Below, piece after piece: positions 13,772 through 26,335 of a stretch of 64,000 bases of DNA (positions are counted from its first letter, which is position 1; each line of letters starts with the position of its first letter). The position numbers and the translations under genes are program-made. The notes beneath the pieces are model-generated. The model had not been told where the DNA came from. It worked only from the letters and a program-made list of their open reading frames with translations, and did no database searches. Source of the DNA: Monilinia fructicola (lineage: Eukaryota > Ascomycota > Leotiomycetes > Helotiales > Sclerotiniaceae); NCBI GenBank assembly GCA_008692225.1, contig VICG01000011.1:744001-808000 (forward strand), given 5' to 3'.

Positions 13772-14160
13772 TTATTATTATTATTATTCTAATTATTCTT
13801 ATTATTCTTATTATTCTTATTATTCTTATTATTCTTATTATTCTTATTATTCTTATTATTCTTATTATTCTAATATTCTTATTATTTCTTATTTCTTATT
13901 ATTCTTATTATTCTTATTATTCTTATTATTATCTTATTATTCTTATTTCTTATTTTCTTATTCTTATTATTCTTATTATTCTTATTATTCTTATTATATT
14001 CTTATTATTCTTATTATTCTTATTATTCTTATTATTCTTATTATTCTTATTATTTTATTATTCTTATTATTCTTATTATTCTTATTATTCTTATTATTCT
14101 TATTATTCTTATTATTCTATCTTCTTCTTATTATTCTTATTATTCATCTTCTTCTTATTA
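13703..14160. repeat. (ATT)n / (ATTCTT)n microsatellite, about 460 bp
   Basis: This starts as pure ATT trinucleotides (13703-13770) and becomes ATTCTT hexamers with scattered one- or two-base slips to about 14160. The strand asymmetry (no G on plus) is striking. No coding function. Confidence 0.97.
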
Positions 14161-14794
14161 CCACTTATCGTTCAACATGGATTATTAATCAGAGGAAGGG
14201 ACGCGCCCATTATTATTGATTGAGTGATGGAAAATGATTGAAAGCAAGTATAGATGAACCGATGAACAGATGAACAAATAAACAGACGAACATCTTGATG
14301 AACAAAAACAGAAACAGAAACAGGAACAGGAACAGGAACTTACCTAGGTAGGTACCTCCAACTATGACTAATACGAATTAGTAAGATTGAGATTCATGTA
14401 TCCTCCGTAAATGGATTGAAAGGCGGTAGCGAAATCAATTCTCAGGTACGATTGCATTCTGATTGGTCAAAAGCTTATTTAAATATGGGTCTGTGGCTTC
14501 TTGAGCTTTTTAGGTTCCACATCGTCCATCCAATCGTTTTGTGAATATTCCTTTTAACGCTGGGGTTGTGAATGGGACGGAGGACAGTAGAACCTAGCTA
14601 ATTCCCAATTCCCAATTACCATCCAGAGTACAGTACGTACGGTATTACTGTACTCCGTACAGTATCCGTTTGTGCTTGTGCGCGCTTATATGCATGAAAT
14701 CACCAATAATTGAGTGGAGAGAATGGATACTGTAGAATAGAATTAAACAATCAAATAATTAAGCACATAAATGAACAAAAATAAAATAAAATAA

Positions 14795-14825
<31 letters not shown>

Positions 14826-17800
14826 TGAACAACGAATGAATGAAGAAAAGAATCAAAGAAACAATGGGCAAAAAAAGGGTTAACGGAAGATCATGCATGC
14901 ATCAGATCTTCTATTTGCCGATCAACCCATTCATTACCCCTGAATTATACTCAATAATCGAGAGGCGCCTATGTAAGGTTAATATGTAAGACAACCTTCG
15001 CAAGCACAACAAAGAACGATAGCCTATCATGATCCTGTACCATCATCACCTCTTTCTTCCCCCATACAGTATCAATTCAAGTCCTCGGGGGTACCTACTA
15101 CCTAGGTGATCGTACTCGAACCTCCAATCATCCACGAGAGGATTCAACTTTGGTATCACCCGTCATCCACCTCATCCAAACAATAAGCAGCTAGCCAGCT
15201 TTTCAATACACCTCATCAAATCATCGATCATTGAGTGTGACATTCAGCCCGGTAAGAGCGTCATCTCCGTATCATGACTTTTATAGTACAGTATCATACA
15301 TGACTTCGATTACGCTTCTTACGTGGGCAATGCTAGGGATGCAGTGCATTGTGCAGACGAATATGGAAATGAACGCACAACCTTGATCATAACTTGCGTG
15401 CAACATGCCCAAGTAGGTGGTGATCCAAGATTTGGAGTAAGACGCTTACGACTAACTGCCTTACATGATGAGGCTTCAGCGAAAGCGCTTGGAAATTCGG
15501 TGATTACTACTCTGTGCTACGAGATATGACTGATATGACTACCTCATGTCTCAAAACCGTTCACTATGAGTGAATGCACTTTCACGAGTCCTCATTCTTC
15601 TTGGGGTTTAAATATAGATTCGGAGATGCTAATGCTCCTGTGGCCCATCCTCTCAGTCTACTCTACAGTATCAAACCTGCAAATTTTCTTACATAGATTA
15701 CATCAATGCCATACATACATACACTGCATACCAATGGGTAAAAATAGCGCCGCATCCTAAAGGAACACTCTGTAGAAAACGATTGGAGCATAATCCTCCT
15801 GGTGAGCGCTAAGTATTCATTGCCTACCTAATGTCACACGATGTAGCGTCGAACAAGCCATTCCGGCAAGTACCCACAGGAACCAAGTCCTTAAAGATTA
15901 CTATGCCATCGCTTGATTGCCGCCATCGTACCTGGTGCCTTCTCCATACCCCCTCCCTCCTCTTACGACGGCCACCAGATCCCAATCTGGTCCAACGTTA
16001 CAACATCCGATACCTACGTCGCGTCTTCGGAGTACTGTACTCTTGTCGTCTCGTCTCTTGATCCTTTACTTATTAAACGCCACTTTCCTTTCTTCCAACT
16101 TCTTCCAAAATGCTACAGTTGCATTCTGATGTCATATTCGCTCTCTACGTTGGCACCTGCGACCCCTTCATCCTCAGGCGAGAAGGAGAACCCTAAGGTT
16201 ACCGAGGTATGTCTGTCTCTAGATGCTTCCCAGCTTCGCATCACATCTCGAATCTCGCGTCTTGCATCTCATATCCCATCCCAATATAGGGAAACTTCAG
16301 GAACGCTCAAGTGTGATCGACAAGCAATCATGTTAATCCCCGAGTCGTACCACGCGGCATAATTGAGAATCTAAACATAAACATAAACATAAAACATAAT
16401 AATAACATTAATATTAATATATGGACGATGCAGAACTTCATCTTACAGAATGCGACTATATACAGTGGCATCGTACTGTAGTACAGTTATAGACTTATAG
16501 TATTGCTTGCTGTATTAACCTTGGAACCATCTGCAGGCTGTAAATGAACGGGAATGGAAAGTCTCCACTTCGTATATTGCACATTGCACAACCTCTAAAA
16601 TGTCCCTCTCCACTTTTCATCTCCTCGAGAATTGAGGGATCTAGACTTTGAAGCTCATCCGTCACAGTACAATCACCGTATGTATTGCACCAGTGCTGTA
16701 CGGAGATATCTCACAGACCCGAGCCTTCGTTCAATCCGACATGTGGAAGAATCCAGGCATTGCAGCATGACAGACAGCATTGCATTTTCCCATGCTCACA
16801 AATCTTGCTCGAGATTACTTCAACATCCATATCTACTTTCATCTTCGTCATGCCGCCGAACAAAAACCCTTGCTTACCGGCAGAGCGCGCCATACATGAA
16901 CACAATCATCGACCATCCATCAAGCATAACCTGACCGGCCAATTTTACGCCATACATCAAATTCTGTCCCGTCCCGTCAAGAGGCAAGAGGCAAGAGGCA
17001 AGAGTTAACTCCACTCCACTCTTCCTTCCGTTCTTTCATGCCTTTTCATTTCTCGTTTGCTCCCTCTCGCCATCGTTGATACAAGGACGGGGTAACCTCG
17101 TTTAAACTTTGTTCAAAATAACCATAGAATTAATTATTAATATATTATTCCATCTTCGCTCAATTCATCCTCACCAACCCATCACCACCAACTTCCCAAT
17201 CCCAACCCAACCCACTCCACCAGGAAAAAAACCCCCCCATCCCATCCCATCCTCAGATTCCTCACCACCATCCATGCACCGATCATTTCCCACCCCATCC
17301 ACCCAACCCACAATTCCCAAGAATCCCTCCACCCCAAGATCCCAAATCTCGCTGCCGACCACATCTAAGCCTCCCCCTTAACAGCAAAGATCATCCCCCT
17401 CCCATCCACCCATCCCAATCCATCACCCCTCCCCATCCGCATCCGCATCCGCATCCAGAACTCCCGAAATTGGCCAGAAATTAAACACCGCCCAGATGAA
17501 CCTTCTGGCTCCGCAAACGCAAACGCTCCTTGTCCGTACCGTATGTACGGAGTGCGTACTGTACTTATGTATGCATGTCCGCGTGAATGGGAGGGTGAAT
17601 CATCCATCCATAGGGACGGTCTCGCTCGCACACCAGGAAGAACGCGAGGATCCGCGGGGGTTCGGCTTGGATGGTTTTGGGGAGAGGGCGAGAGAGCCAC
17701 GCGCCATTTTGGCTCGCCGGGTAGAACTGCGCGATCTGGAGTTTTGGCTTCGTCTTCGCATTGCCCTTTGCGCCATCTGGATCTCCCGCGTCGGAGTTGC

Positions 17801-20753
17801 GAGTGAGGAGTGGGAAGTGCGGGTGCGAGTAGAGCGGTCGGTCGAGGCTGATGGAAGGGAAGATATGGATGGCTAGGGATCAGACTACTTGGCTTGATTT
17901 TATCTCACCTCACCTCATCTCATCTCGTCTCGTCTCATCATGTTATATTTATTACATTACATCACATTACATCACATTACATTAATCATATTGCATTGCA
18001 TACACATCCAAACCATCATTCACGAGTCGCGGCAGAAACCAATCCCAGCCCTCTTCTCCGCAGATGCGTTTCTCTCGCAAAGAGTCGAAGAATCCATCCC
18101 CCATCGAGAAAGAACCCAATCCCAACACCGCACGTGCAAACCCAAACCATCCACGCTCCATCAATCAACCTCCCCTCGCTAGTTCCAGACACCAGACGAC
18201 TCATTCCACATCGCCGTCGTCTTATTGACCGGCGACTGGCTAGGCATCTCTCATCTTACACTGTAACTTGATGCGATGGATGCACCCTGGGCCTCGACCC
18301 TCGAGAAACTTCCCCTGATCTCCATCTTCCGTCGTGAATCTATGGTTGTGTTGCGTCGACCACGTGTGATTATCATGATCATCGCACGTGTGTCGTTTCT
18401 CTCGGGTTCGTGGTGATTCAACTGCTTCTCTCCATCTCCGATTGTCTATTGTTAGTATCTGTTTATCTATTTAAACTATCGTGACCTGCAAAAAGTGTGT
18501 TTCGCGCGTATCGTCCTACTTCTCTCTCTCTCCCCCCCCCCTTCTCTCTTGTCCCCTTCATTTCCTCCCCATTCTCTCCTCGGTGCCTCCCCCTTCTATT
18601 CCCCCCACACAACCCCATCCTCCCCAAGCAGAAGCAGCAACCAGCCAGCCCCTCAAAACCCCACCTCCCCCCCTTCCTCCCCCCTACACTCCCCGCACCC
18701 AACCATCCTCGGAGCGACCCAAACAAACCCCCAACCTTCAGCCAGCCCAATACCTATCCACAACCACCTCCCAACAACACGAGACCCACCCACCAAAGCG
18801 ATACCGAAAGAAAACAAACCTACGGCCAAAGTTCAAAACCCAACCATGCAACATCGAGATCAAAATCGGGAGATGCAGATGGAGATGGAGATGGAGATTC
18901 CCAGCCATCAAATCCATCGTGTGCTTGGGAAATATGCATAAGGAGGAGGACTAACGCATGTTTGCCTACGTCTTTGCACTCGGAAAACACCGCAGCATCG
19001 ATCGATCGATCGATCGGTCGGGTGGAGCAATCACCAGACCGATGTACCGTGCAGCATTGCACGCCACATCCTCGGCGCGGATGTTCCTCTCGAGGCTCTT
19101 CGCAGCCGTGGACTGCGCTATCGCTGTCGCTATCTGCGTAGGCGTTGGATGGAGAGGGAGCGCGAAGGTCCGGGATATGAATTTTCGTCGTCGACGGAAC
19201 AGCGCTAAATAAATAAAAAAAAGCCGTCAAAACAGGTGAGGTTTCACAGAATGGGTTCGTGGGGTCGTTGCGTGAAAGTTGAGGTTCTAGTTCTACATTC
19301 TTGATGCTCGAGGATTGAGGATCGAGGTGAGTTCTCATCTCTATCAATTCTTCGCTACACCCAAAAGAGATTTATGTACATATATTATATGTGTGGAGGA
19401 TTTGGTATCAGAGGGGCCGGGGGCAGTTAGATAGGCATGAGATGCGGGCCCCAGATCATGTGCATGTACCTAGTAGATCCCTAGTATGTCCATCTAGTTG
19501 AGGAAAATGAGAAGTGGTGTCTTCCATTCCGAAGACACCCGTACCCCCAGATATCGCATTCATTTCGTGCTTGTCCGTAAATAAGACGGGGGATTTCGTC
19601 TCGTCGATCGACACCCACTTCCACCTATTCGGTATGTACGTACAGCAAAAGCAATGGGGAAAACAGCAAAGATGATTGAGCGGTTTGGTGGCCACGACAG
19701 GACGACGCGAACGCTATACTGCATCACAGCTCAGGACCTCACTCTCGCACTTGGCCATTTCCCACCACGGCGACCCAGGGCACGTGCAGCACACGATGTT
19801 CACCCTTGGCAATATTGATGCTTCTTCCTCCTTTTTTTTTGGGCTGGACTTCTCAAGACCTGGCGATCGCGATCGACCGGGCGTTACCAACTTCTGCCAA
19901 TGTAGATGAGGGTCCAGGCCAACATCGGCATTCATCGCTCACGCAAGCGCTGACGAATGGGCGTGATGCATGGGGGATCGGGACAAGCAAGCAAGCCATT
20001 TTAAGCCGATCTCGCATGCACATGCGACGCAGACTCATCGCCTCAATGCCGGCGATTGCGCGGGCAACGGCGCCCCGTGCTCGTTTCCGTCCCTTCAACA
20101 GGAAACCTTAGCCTTGACGGTGCGTCGGAATGATCGCATCGCTGGACCGCCTCGAGGGCACGGGATCGAAACTCTCACGGCCGTGTGTGATCCTCGCCAC
20201 GTCGATACCCTCCTGAAGCTGTTGTGATTACTTGTCGTTTTCTTCGGGTCGTCGGGGCCATCGTCCATCCTATACCCACAACGCATCTGCTGTAGAGTAG
20301 AGTCCAGTAATTTGGCTTTCCCACGGTCGTGGGATGCTGTCAAGCGTCGCTCACTACCCCCTCAAAGCTTCTCTCTTGACGTAGATGGCTATGGCCATCT
20401 ATCTACTCGAGAAGGCATGGCGATAACCCGTAGAGCATCAGCTACTCGGTTGTTTGAAAAGCTAGGACCCGTAGAACGAATGGGTGGTGGGTGGCTAATC
20501 GCACGGCAGCTCACAGTCCCGGGTCTCCTCGGCAATAAGAGAGATGCTCTCTCGGGTCTTGTCGGATATATATATCTAGGACCGAAAAATACAATTACCA
20601 AAACGAACACAAGTGAGCTAGTAAGTCTAATCGCCGAAGAAAAAGGGTTAAGCGAGCTGTCGATCACCTCCAAACAAGAACACAAGAATAACAATTAATT
20701 ACCTAGCAACCTGAGCCCTGTACCTGTATTCCGATTATCCAATTCAGCATTCG
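14161..20753. other. Gene-poor stretch of about 6.6 kb, no recognisable gene
   Basis: Open frames are short or low-complexity Pro/Ser/Arg-rich, for example 18497-19141 on plus and 18820-19347 on minus. They overlap on opposite strands. A run of aaaat/aaaaat units lies at about 14770-14826, an (atcg) run near 18996, and TACCTAGGTA and TACGGAGTA motif copies at 14341 and 14651. Composition switches between AT-rich and CpG-rich patches. Nothing here could be assigned a product. Confidence 0.45.
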
Positions 20754-20773
20754 AAAAAAAAAAAAAAAAAAAA
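20754..20773 (-). terminator. RNA polymerase III terminator of the tRNA-Met gene
   Basis: Twenty consecutive A on plus, so T20 on the transcribed minus strand. It begins six bases after the discriminator base of the tRNA. An oligo-T run is the standard Pol III stop signal. Confidence 0.85.
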
Positions 20774-20779
20774 CACTCC

Positions 20780-20886
20780 TGTCCTCTGTGAGGCTCGAAC
20801 TCACGACCTTTGGATTGCAGTGATTGTTTCTCAACCACCTCATTCAAAATATGAGACCAACGCTCTACCAACTGAGCCAAGAAGAC
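20780..20886 (-). tRNA. tRNA-Met (CAT), elongator type, with intron
   Basis: On the minus strand the acceptor stem is GTCTTCT paired with AGAGGAC, followed by discriminator A. The D-arm reads GCTCAGTTGGTAGAGC. The anticodon stem is TTGGT with TCCAA, and the loop carries CAT. The T-arm reads GTGAGTTCGAGCCTCAC. A 34-nt intron sits directly after position 37, the standard site for nuclear tRNA introns; removing it leaves a 73-nt tRNA. The T-T mismatch at 31-39 and the loop sequence match eukaryotic elongator tRNA-Met. A T20 terminator follows. Confidence 0.95.
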
Positions 20887-22951
20887 ATGTCGGGTTGGGA
20901 ACGCCGCAGTTATTCACGCATAAGAATGCCGCCCTCATCCATCCATGCATGACTCCACCTTTTCCCCTTGGGTCATCATCAACTCAACCCACAGCGACGT
21001 ATACCTACCTACCTACCTACCTACTGTATTAACATTCCCCTCTTCAACTTTATCCGAGGACGTGGTCACGTCAGTATATACATGGATACACACTCATATC
21101 CGACCCAAACGTATATTTAAGCATTCGCTCCTTCACATATCCATATCCATATCCATATCCATATCCATATCCATATCCATATCCATACCCCACCCCGTGA
21201 AACTTGCCTCATGGTCAAAGGTCCTCTGTCAGGAGTACATCACATAGGCAACTACAAGGTAGGCGATAGCAACAGCACATGCTCGGAAGGCAAGGGAATA
21301 CATCGAGCCACACAAGAAGGAGCCGGGTGCAAAAACCCGCCCACGCGAAACCACCCCCACGGCCCCGCAAGACAACCATCCCGATCCTGCTCCCGGGACC
21401 CCCAAGAACAAACGGGCACTCGTCCCCCCGCCGCCGCCGCACACCACCTCCAAGAGCCCCCGACGACGCACCCCGACACATCTCCGGGAGCCCCCCAGCC
21501 ACTCGGCACCGCATTTGCCCCCGGACCCCGGCCGTCGATCACTCGTAGGACGAGGAGGCTGCGGACGGTCCTGCCGTGCGCGGCGGAGCGGATGGCAGCG
21601 TCCTCGCGCGCGCTTGCCACGGTGCCATGCGGGGAAGGGGAGGAGGGGGCGGTGCTCCTGATCTCCTCGGGCCAGGAGAACGAGCCGCGATTCCAACTTG
21701 CAATCTCCCCCAAGATATGATGCGGCGATATGTTGTGGGCTTTGGGGGATTGTTGGTGCAGAATGGTGTTGGCGTGTGGTATGCATGTTTAGGTGTGTAT
21801 CTACTAAGTATATATACATCTATCTATCTATCTATCTATCCATCCATCCATCTATCTACATCTACATACATCATCACAATCACCAAACCCATCCACACCC
21901 TGCATTCCACACCCCCCATTCCTCCCCTCCCCCTCCCCCTCATCCCCAAAATTCCAACGACGACAACATCTCGAAAAATATTCATGTCTGAATATAACTT
22001 ACATGCCTGCCTATGATTCCCGGGATTGACGTTAATTGATGGCTCCTCGTAACCCTCCTGCCCCTTATTCCTATGCGCGTCCAAGAAGGAGAAATAATGT
22101 GAATCTCTCCATCAAGAAAACTTTGGCACAATGAGAACTTGCTCTGTGAAGTGAGTTTGAATCTTACCAAAATTGAAAGGTACTGTGAGTTTTGGCTAAG
22201 ATGTCAGCATGTACTCCGTAGTATGTGTTGGAGTTGTATGTTGCGAATTGAAATGCCCGAAATTCCAAATCATGCATGTCATTATGTAACAAATCCTCAC
22301 ATCATATTGCATTCATATCACACACATCACACAATCGTCCAAGAGCGGAAGTAAAGTAGAGAAGAATAGTCATGTTGTTATTCCCATTCCCCTCCAAAGC
22401 CAAAAAAAAAAAATCATCTAACCACCAAATCGAAAAATATGATGACTATCTATCCTCAATTCAAGTAGAATCAAGTCTGCGTTCCATGCACAATAGCAAC
22501 CGAGAATTTCCTTCATGGCTTCCCACCCTAGGTATTCTCCGACTATATGGAAGATGTTGAAGTTCTCCGTAACGCCGAATGCTATGTATGCCACACCTTC
22601 CGGCACCCACCCCCCGAGAAAGAGTAATAATCCGTTGCCCGCCATATCTACGGTCTATGTTGAAAGACTTTTATCTTCGTTTATGTCTTTAGCTCTCATG
22701 AAAACAGACGAGAAGATAACTCAGGAAATAGTGCCTTTATTATGCAATAAAGCACTTTTGAAAGCAAATAAAAAAGATGTAAATGATATCGTAAAAAACT
22801 CCCGCCAATTTTTGGCCCCAAAGGTCGTTGAGACCATGCCTTTCATCAATCATTGCGCCGTTAGATATCCGTAGGAAATACAGGGAATCCTGGTTGTGCA
22901 AGGACGTTGAGTCCTGCACTGATGTTGTATGTGAGTTTATTATATTTTTAT
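20887..22951. other. Intergenic with simple repeats and a GC-rich island
   Basis: Contains (CTAC)n near 21003-21024, (ATCCAT)n at 21136-21187, (TATC)n around 21822-21853, and a strongly GC-rich island at about 21310-21710 that is open in several frames on both strands. A 75-codon minus frame ends near 22418 and a 119-codon plus frame covers 22515-22874; neither is recognised. TACTCCGTA occurs at 22212. Confidence 0.5.
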
Positions 22952-24240
22952 TTAAAACTTGAGAGTCTTTGGCTTCTCCCAACTGAATTCCTGGTTGGTG
23001 AAGTGACCGTTCTTAGCAGTCTTGAAGTAGATTGGCTTGGCCAAATCAAGCTCCTTGACAATCACACCAGGTCTCAAGTCAAAGTTGGCTCTGATGATGG
23101 CAACAAGTTCATCGGAGGACTTGCTAGATGTGCCGTATGTATCAACGAAGATGGAAAGTGGCTCGGCAACACCGATGGCGTATGAAAGTTGGACGAGAGC
23201 ACGTCTAGCGAGTTTGGCATTAACCAATGACTTGGCAATCCATCTGGCGACGTAGGCAGCAGATCTGTCAACCTTGGAGAAATCCTTTCCGGAGAAAGCT
23301 CCACCACCGTGAGCACCCCATCCACCGTATGTATCGACAATGATCTTTCTGCCGGTAAGACCAGCATCTCCTTGAGGTCCACCGATGATGAAAAGTCCGG
23401 ATGGTTGAATCTGGAAAGATTTGTGAGCAGCTTATCAAAGAACGATAGGCCAAGTGTAACTTACGTGGTAGATGGTCTCCTCAGTCAAGTATTCAGCAGG
23501 GATAACCTTCTTGATGATCTTCTCCAAGATCTCTTTTCTCAAAGACTCGGTGGTAATGTTCTCGTCGTGTTGAGCACTGACGACAACGGTGTGAACTCTC
23601 TGTGGGACAACGGCTCCGTTGTCGTGCTTGTACTCAATCGTGACTTGAGTCTTGGTATCAGGTCTGAGCCATGGCAAGCTTCCATCTCTGCGGGCAGCGG
23701 ACATGGCAGCGTTGAGCTTGTGTGCCAATTGGAGGGTCAAAGGGAACAATTCGGGAGTCTCATCCGTAGCATATCCGAACATGATACCCTGGTCACCAGC
23801 ACCTAATTGCTCAAGAGCTTGTTCGTAGTGAAGACCTTGAGCGATATCTGGGGATTGCTCTTCAATGGCAACCAAAACGTTGCACGTCTTGTAATCGAAA
23901 CCCTTGGAGGAGTCATCGTATCCAATATCCTTGATGGCTCCACGAATAACTTTTTGGTAGTCGAGACGTGCCTTGGTGGTAATCTCACCGAAGACCATAA
24001 TCATACCGGTCTTGGTGGCAGTCTCACAAGCAACCTTGGAGAGAGGGTCCTCTGCTAAGCATGCATCGAGAATAGCATCGGAGACTTGATCAGCAATCTT
24101 GTCTGGATGTCCCTCACCAACCGACTCGGACTACAGATGACAATCAGTATACAAAAATTATTATTGAGCGGAGGTCAGCAGCTTACGGTGAAAAGGAAAG
24201 TTCCTTGGTTGTGGTGAGAAACTCCATTTGATTGAGACAT
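22952..24240 (-). CDS. SAM1: S-adenosylmethionine synthetase (methionine adenosyltransferase)
   Basis: Makes S-adenosylmethionine from methionine and ATP in the cytosol, supplying most cellular methylation. Exons are 24240-24187, 24130-23465 and 23410-22952, giving 392 aa, the normal eukaryotic length. Introns of 56 and 54 nt have clean GT..AG ends and the joined frame is uninterrupted. The family signatures are present: GEGHPDK near residue 25, the hexapeptide GAGDQG at about 128-133, and GGGAFSGKD at about 275-283, which carries the phosphate-binding loop. The N-terminus [15 protein letters not shown] leads directly into the conserved core across intron 1. Upstream (24241-24470) the sense strand is CT-rich, as in highly expressed fungal genes. 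Unlike the Uds1-like, SLD3 and SSK2 genes in this window, it shows no frame break. Yeast has two isozymes, so the symbol only marks the family. Confidence 0.97.
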
Positions 24241-24470
24241 GTCTGCGACTTTAATTTATGTGAGGAAAAGATGGAAAAGAGAGAGAGAGGATCAAAGAAG
24301 AGAAGGAGAATGAGATGGTGTACTGAGAAGTGGTGACTGGAGGAGAGGAGAGTAAGTAGAGTTGAGAGAGATGAGAAAGAATAACTGAGAGGAGGAGAGG
24401 AGTTGAGGGGGGTAGAAGAAGAAAAAGGAAGCATGTAAGGAAAAGTTTGAGGTTGGGATTTTTTGGGGGA
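24241..24470 (-). promoter_or_regulatory. CT-rich leader/core promoter of the SAM synthetase gene
   Basis: On the sense (minus) strand this region is almost entirely pyrimidine tracts (TCTTTTTCTTC, CTCTCTCTC and similar) immediately before the ATG. CT-rich blocks of this kind mark the transcription start region of strongly expressed fungal genes. The exact start site cannot be told from sequence. Confidence 0.55.
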
Positions 24471-26335
24471 AGGTGGGGTTTAACAAAGAGAATGTCCGTG
24501 CAACGAATCCCAATTGGTTATAAATTGAATTGCACCATATCTTGTACATGAAGACAGTACAAGTACTCCCGGTCTGTACAGCCAGTCCCTAGTCAGCAGA
24601 GGCGCTGGCCGACAAGTGAGATTGATTGATTCCTTTGGGAATCCAAGGTGAGTATCTGGTATCTACTAGGTAGGTAGTAGGTACTAGGCAGATACTAGAG
24701 AGACAGTGGACACCGCACCAGCGGTGAACTTGTCTATTTCTATTCGTCGAGGACATGGCAGAGATCATAGATGAGGAAGAGGATGCATTGGTAAAGGAAG
24801 AGTTTACTGCAACGTGGAATACTTTGATAATTAGGATAATAGCACTAGTCGAAAGGTAACTAACTACCTAGGTAGATGAACACATTATTACCGGAGCTGG
24901 AGTAGCATGGATGGATGAATATGTACGCAGTATAGATGTATAAACGTATCGATGTATGAATGTACAAGTTTGGATATATGGATGTATGGATGTATGGATG
25001 TTTGTACTTGGTAGTGAGTACCTAGGTACCCATATAATGAACAGGAGTATGAATATGAATATGAATATGAACATGTAAGAGTTCTTCGATATACCTTACC
25101 TATACGGAGTACAGACTAGTCTTTGACACGGGAGGCACAGGGGGCATTTAAGATGAATAGTTTGTTTATATCTACTACCTGTTTCTGCTTCTTACCAACC
25201 CCGCTACCAAACAACACCTAGGTACCTACTACCTACCTACTGTACTACGTCTAGTCCATCATACAAATAAATCCATCTTAGATCGTGGCATTGAAAATAA
25301 CGGAAAACTACCTACCTAATACCTACCTACCTAGGTACCTACCGACTCAAGCAACAACCATCCCAATTCCGATGCCCTTTCCAATTCCATCTCTATCTCC
25401 CGAGTCCTTCTTGTACTGCCCAGGTGTCCAATTCTCATCCCAATATCCATCACCAGATTATCATCAATTCATCATCCATCCACATTCCAGATGTCAACAG
25501 GTTCCTCTCTTATGTAAGTAGATCTGGGGAAGATTCTGGACAATTCATTGGCTCATCGGTATGTTGGTTCCGATTAGGTTTTGTTTATTTATTTATTTAT
25601 TTATTTGTTTCGGACACCGAACATTCGCTTTATACTCGTATCCCCCACTCCGAAGTTCAGGGACGGGGATTATTGTGTTGAGGGCATCGGGATTGTTACT
25701 GTATGCCCAGGTGTTCCATTAATGACCTAGGGGGTCGGGACCTGGTGTAGGATTGTGGATCTGGGATTCTTGAAGCGTCTCCTTGTTGTTGTTCGGGATT
25801 GCATTGCGAATAAATACCTAGGTAGGTTTGTTGAGGAGTTGAGGAAGTTGGGGACTCGTCTTGTACAGTAATAGTAAGTATGTACTAGGTGAGTCTTACC
25901 AAGATAAAACGGTGGCTAGCTTGAGGCATTTTCAAGTTACCACTTACCACGACAGTACGTACCTACTTTAGACACGGGCGGTCCCACTAGGTAGTGCCTA
26001 CCTAGGTACCTAGGTAGGTATCAACCATCTGCCTAACTGGATTAACTGAAGGTACTCGACAATACTTTCAGCCTTATATCAGCCTTGTCTACAGTGAAAG
26101 AAGAAAAAAAAACTTCGGCTGACAAGACAAGGCTGAACTATTTTTTTCTTTCTTGTACCTTTAGTAGCTAACCCCACTATCACCTTTTACCAGTACCGCC
26201 TACTGTCCATCTACCTCTCTGCCTCCCTAGTATCTACAATCATCGTTGCCTTCACGTCCAAAAATATAATAATAAGTATTACCGAAGTATTCTCATTACA
26301 TAGGTAGGGAACCTTTATCACCATCAACATTCAAA
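24471..26335. other. Divergent intergenic region between SAM synthetase and GPN3, rich in CCTAGG palindromes
   Basis: No gene is recognised in 1.9 kb. Six exact copies of TACCTAGGTA occur at 24865, 25019, 25328, 25815, 25999 and 26007 (the last two overlap), amid many CTACC/GGTAG repeats and one TACGGAGTA at 25103. An inverted repeat lies at 26079-26136. The flanking genes are divergent, so both promoters lie in this interval. Confidence 0.65.
26079..26136. repeat. 12-bp inverted repeat, 34-nt loop
   Basis: The left arm TCAGCCTTGTCT (26079-26090) and the right arm AGACAAGGCTGA (26125-26136) are perfect reverse complements. The loop holds a purine tract (gaaagaagaaaaaaaaa), and a matching pyrimidine tract lies just past the right arm, so a second, interleaved pairing is possible. 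It lies 200-260 bp upstream of the GPN3 start and may be in its promoter or leader. Confidence 0.75.

Noticed and set aside
18481..19347. Overlapping 157-214-codon frames on plus and a 175-codon frame on minus
   Set aside because: All are low-complexity and overlap one another on both strands without any recognisable motif or conserved start.
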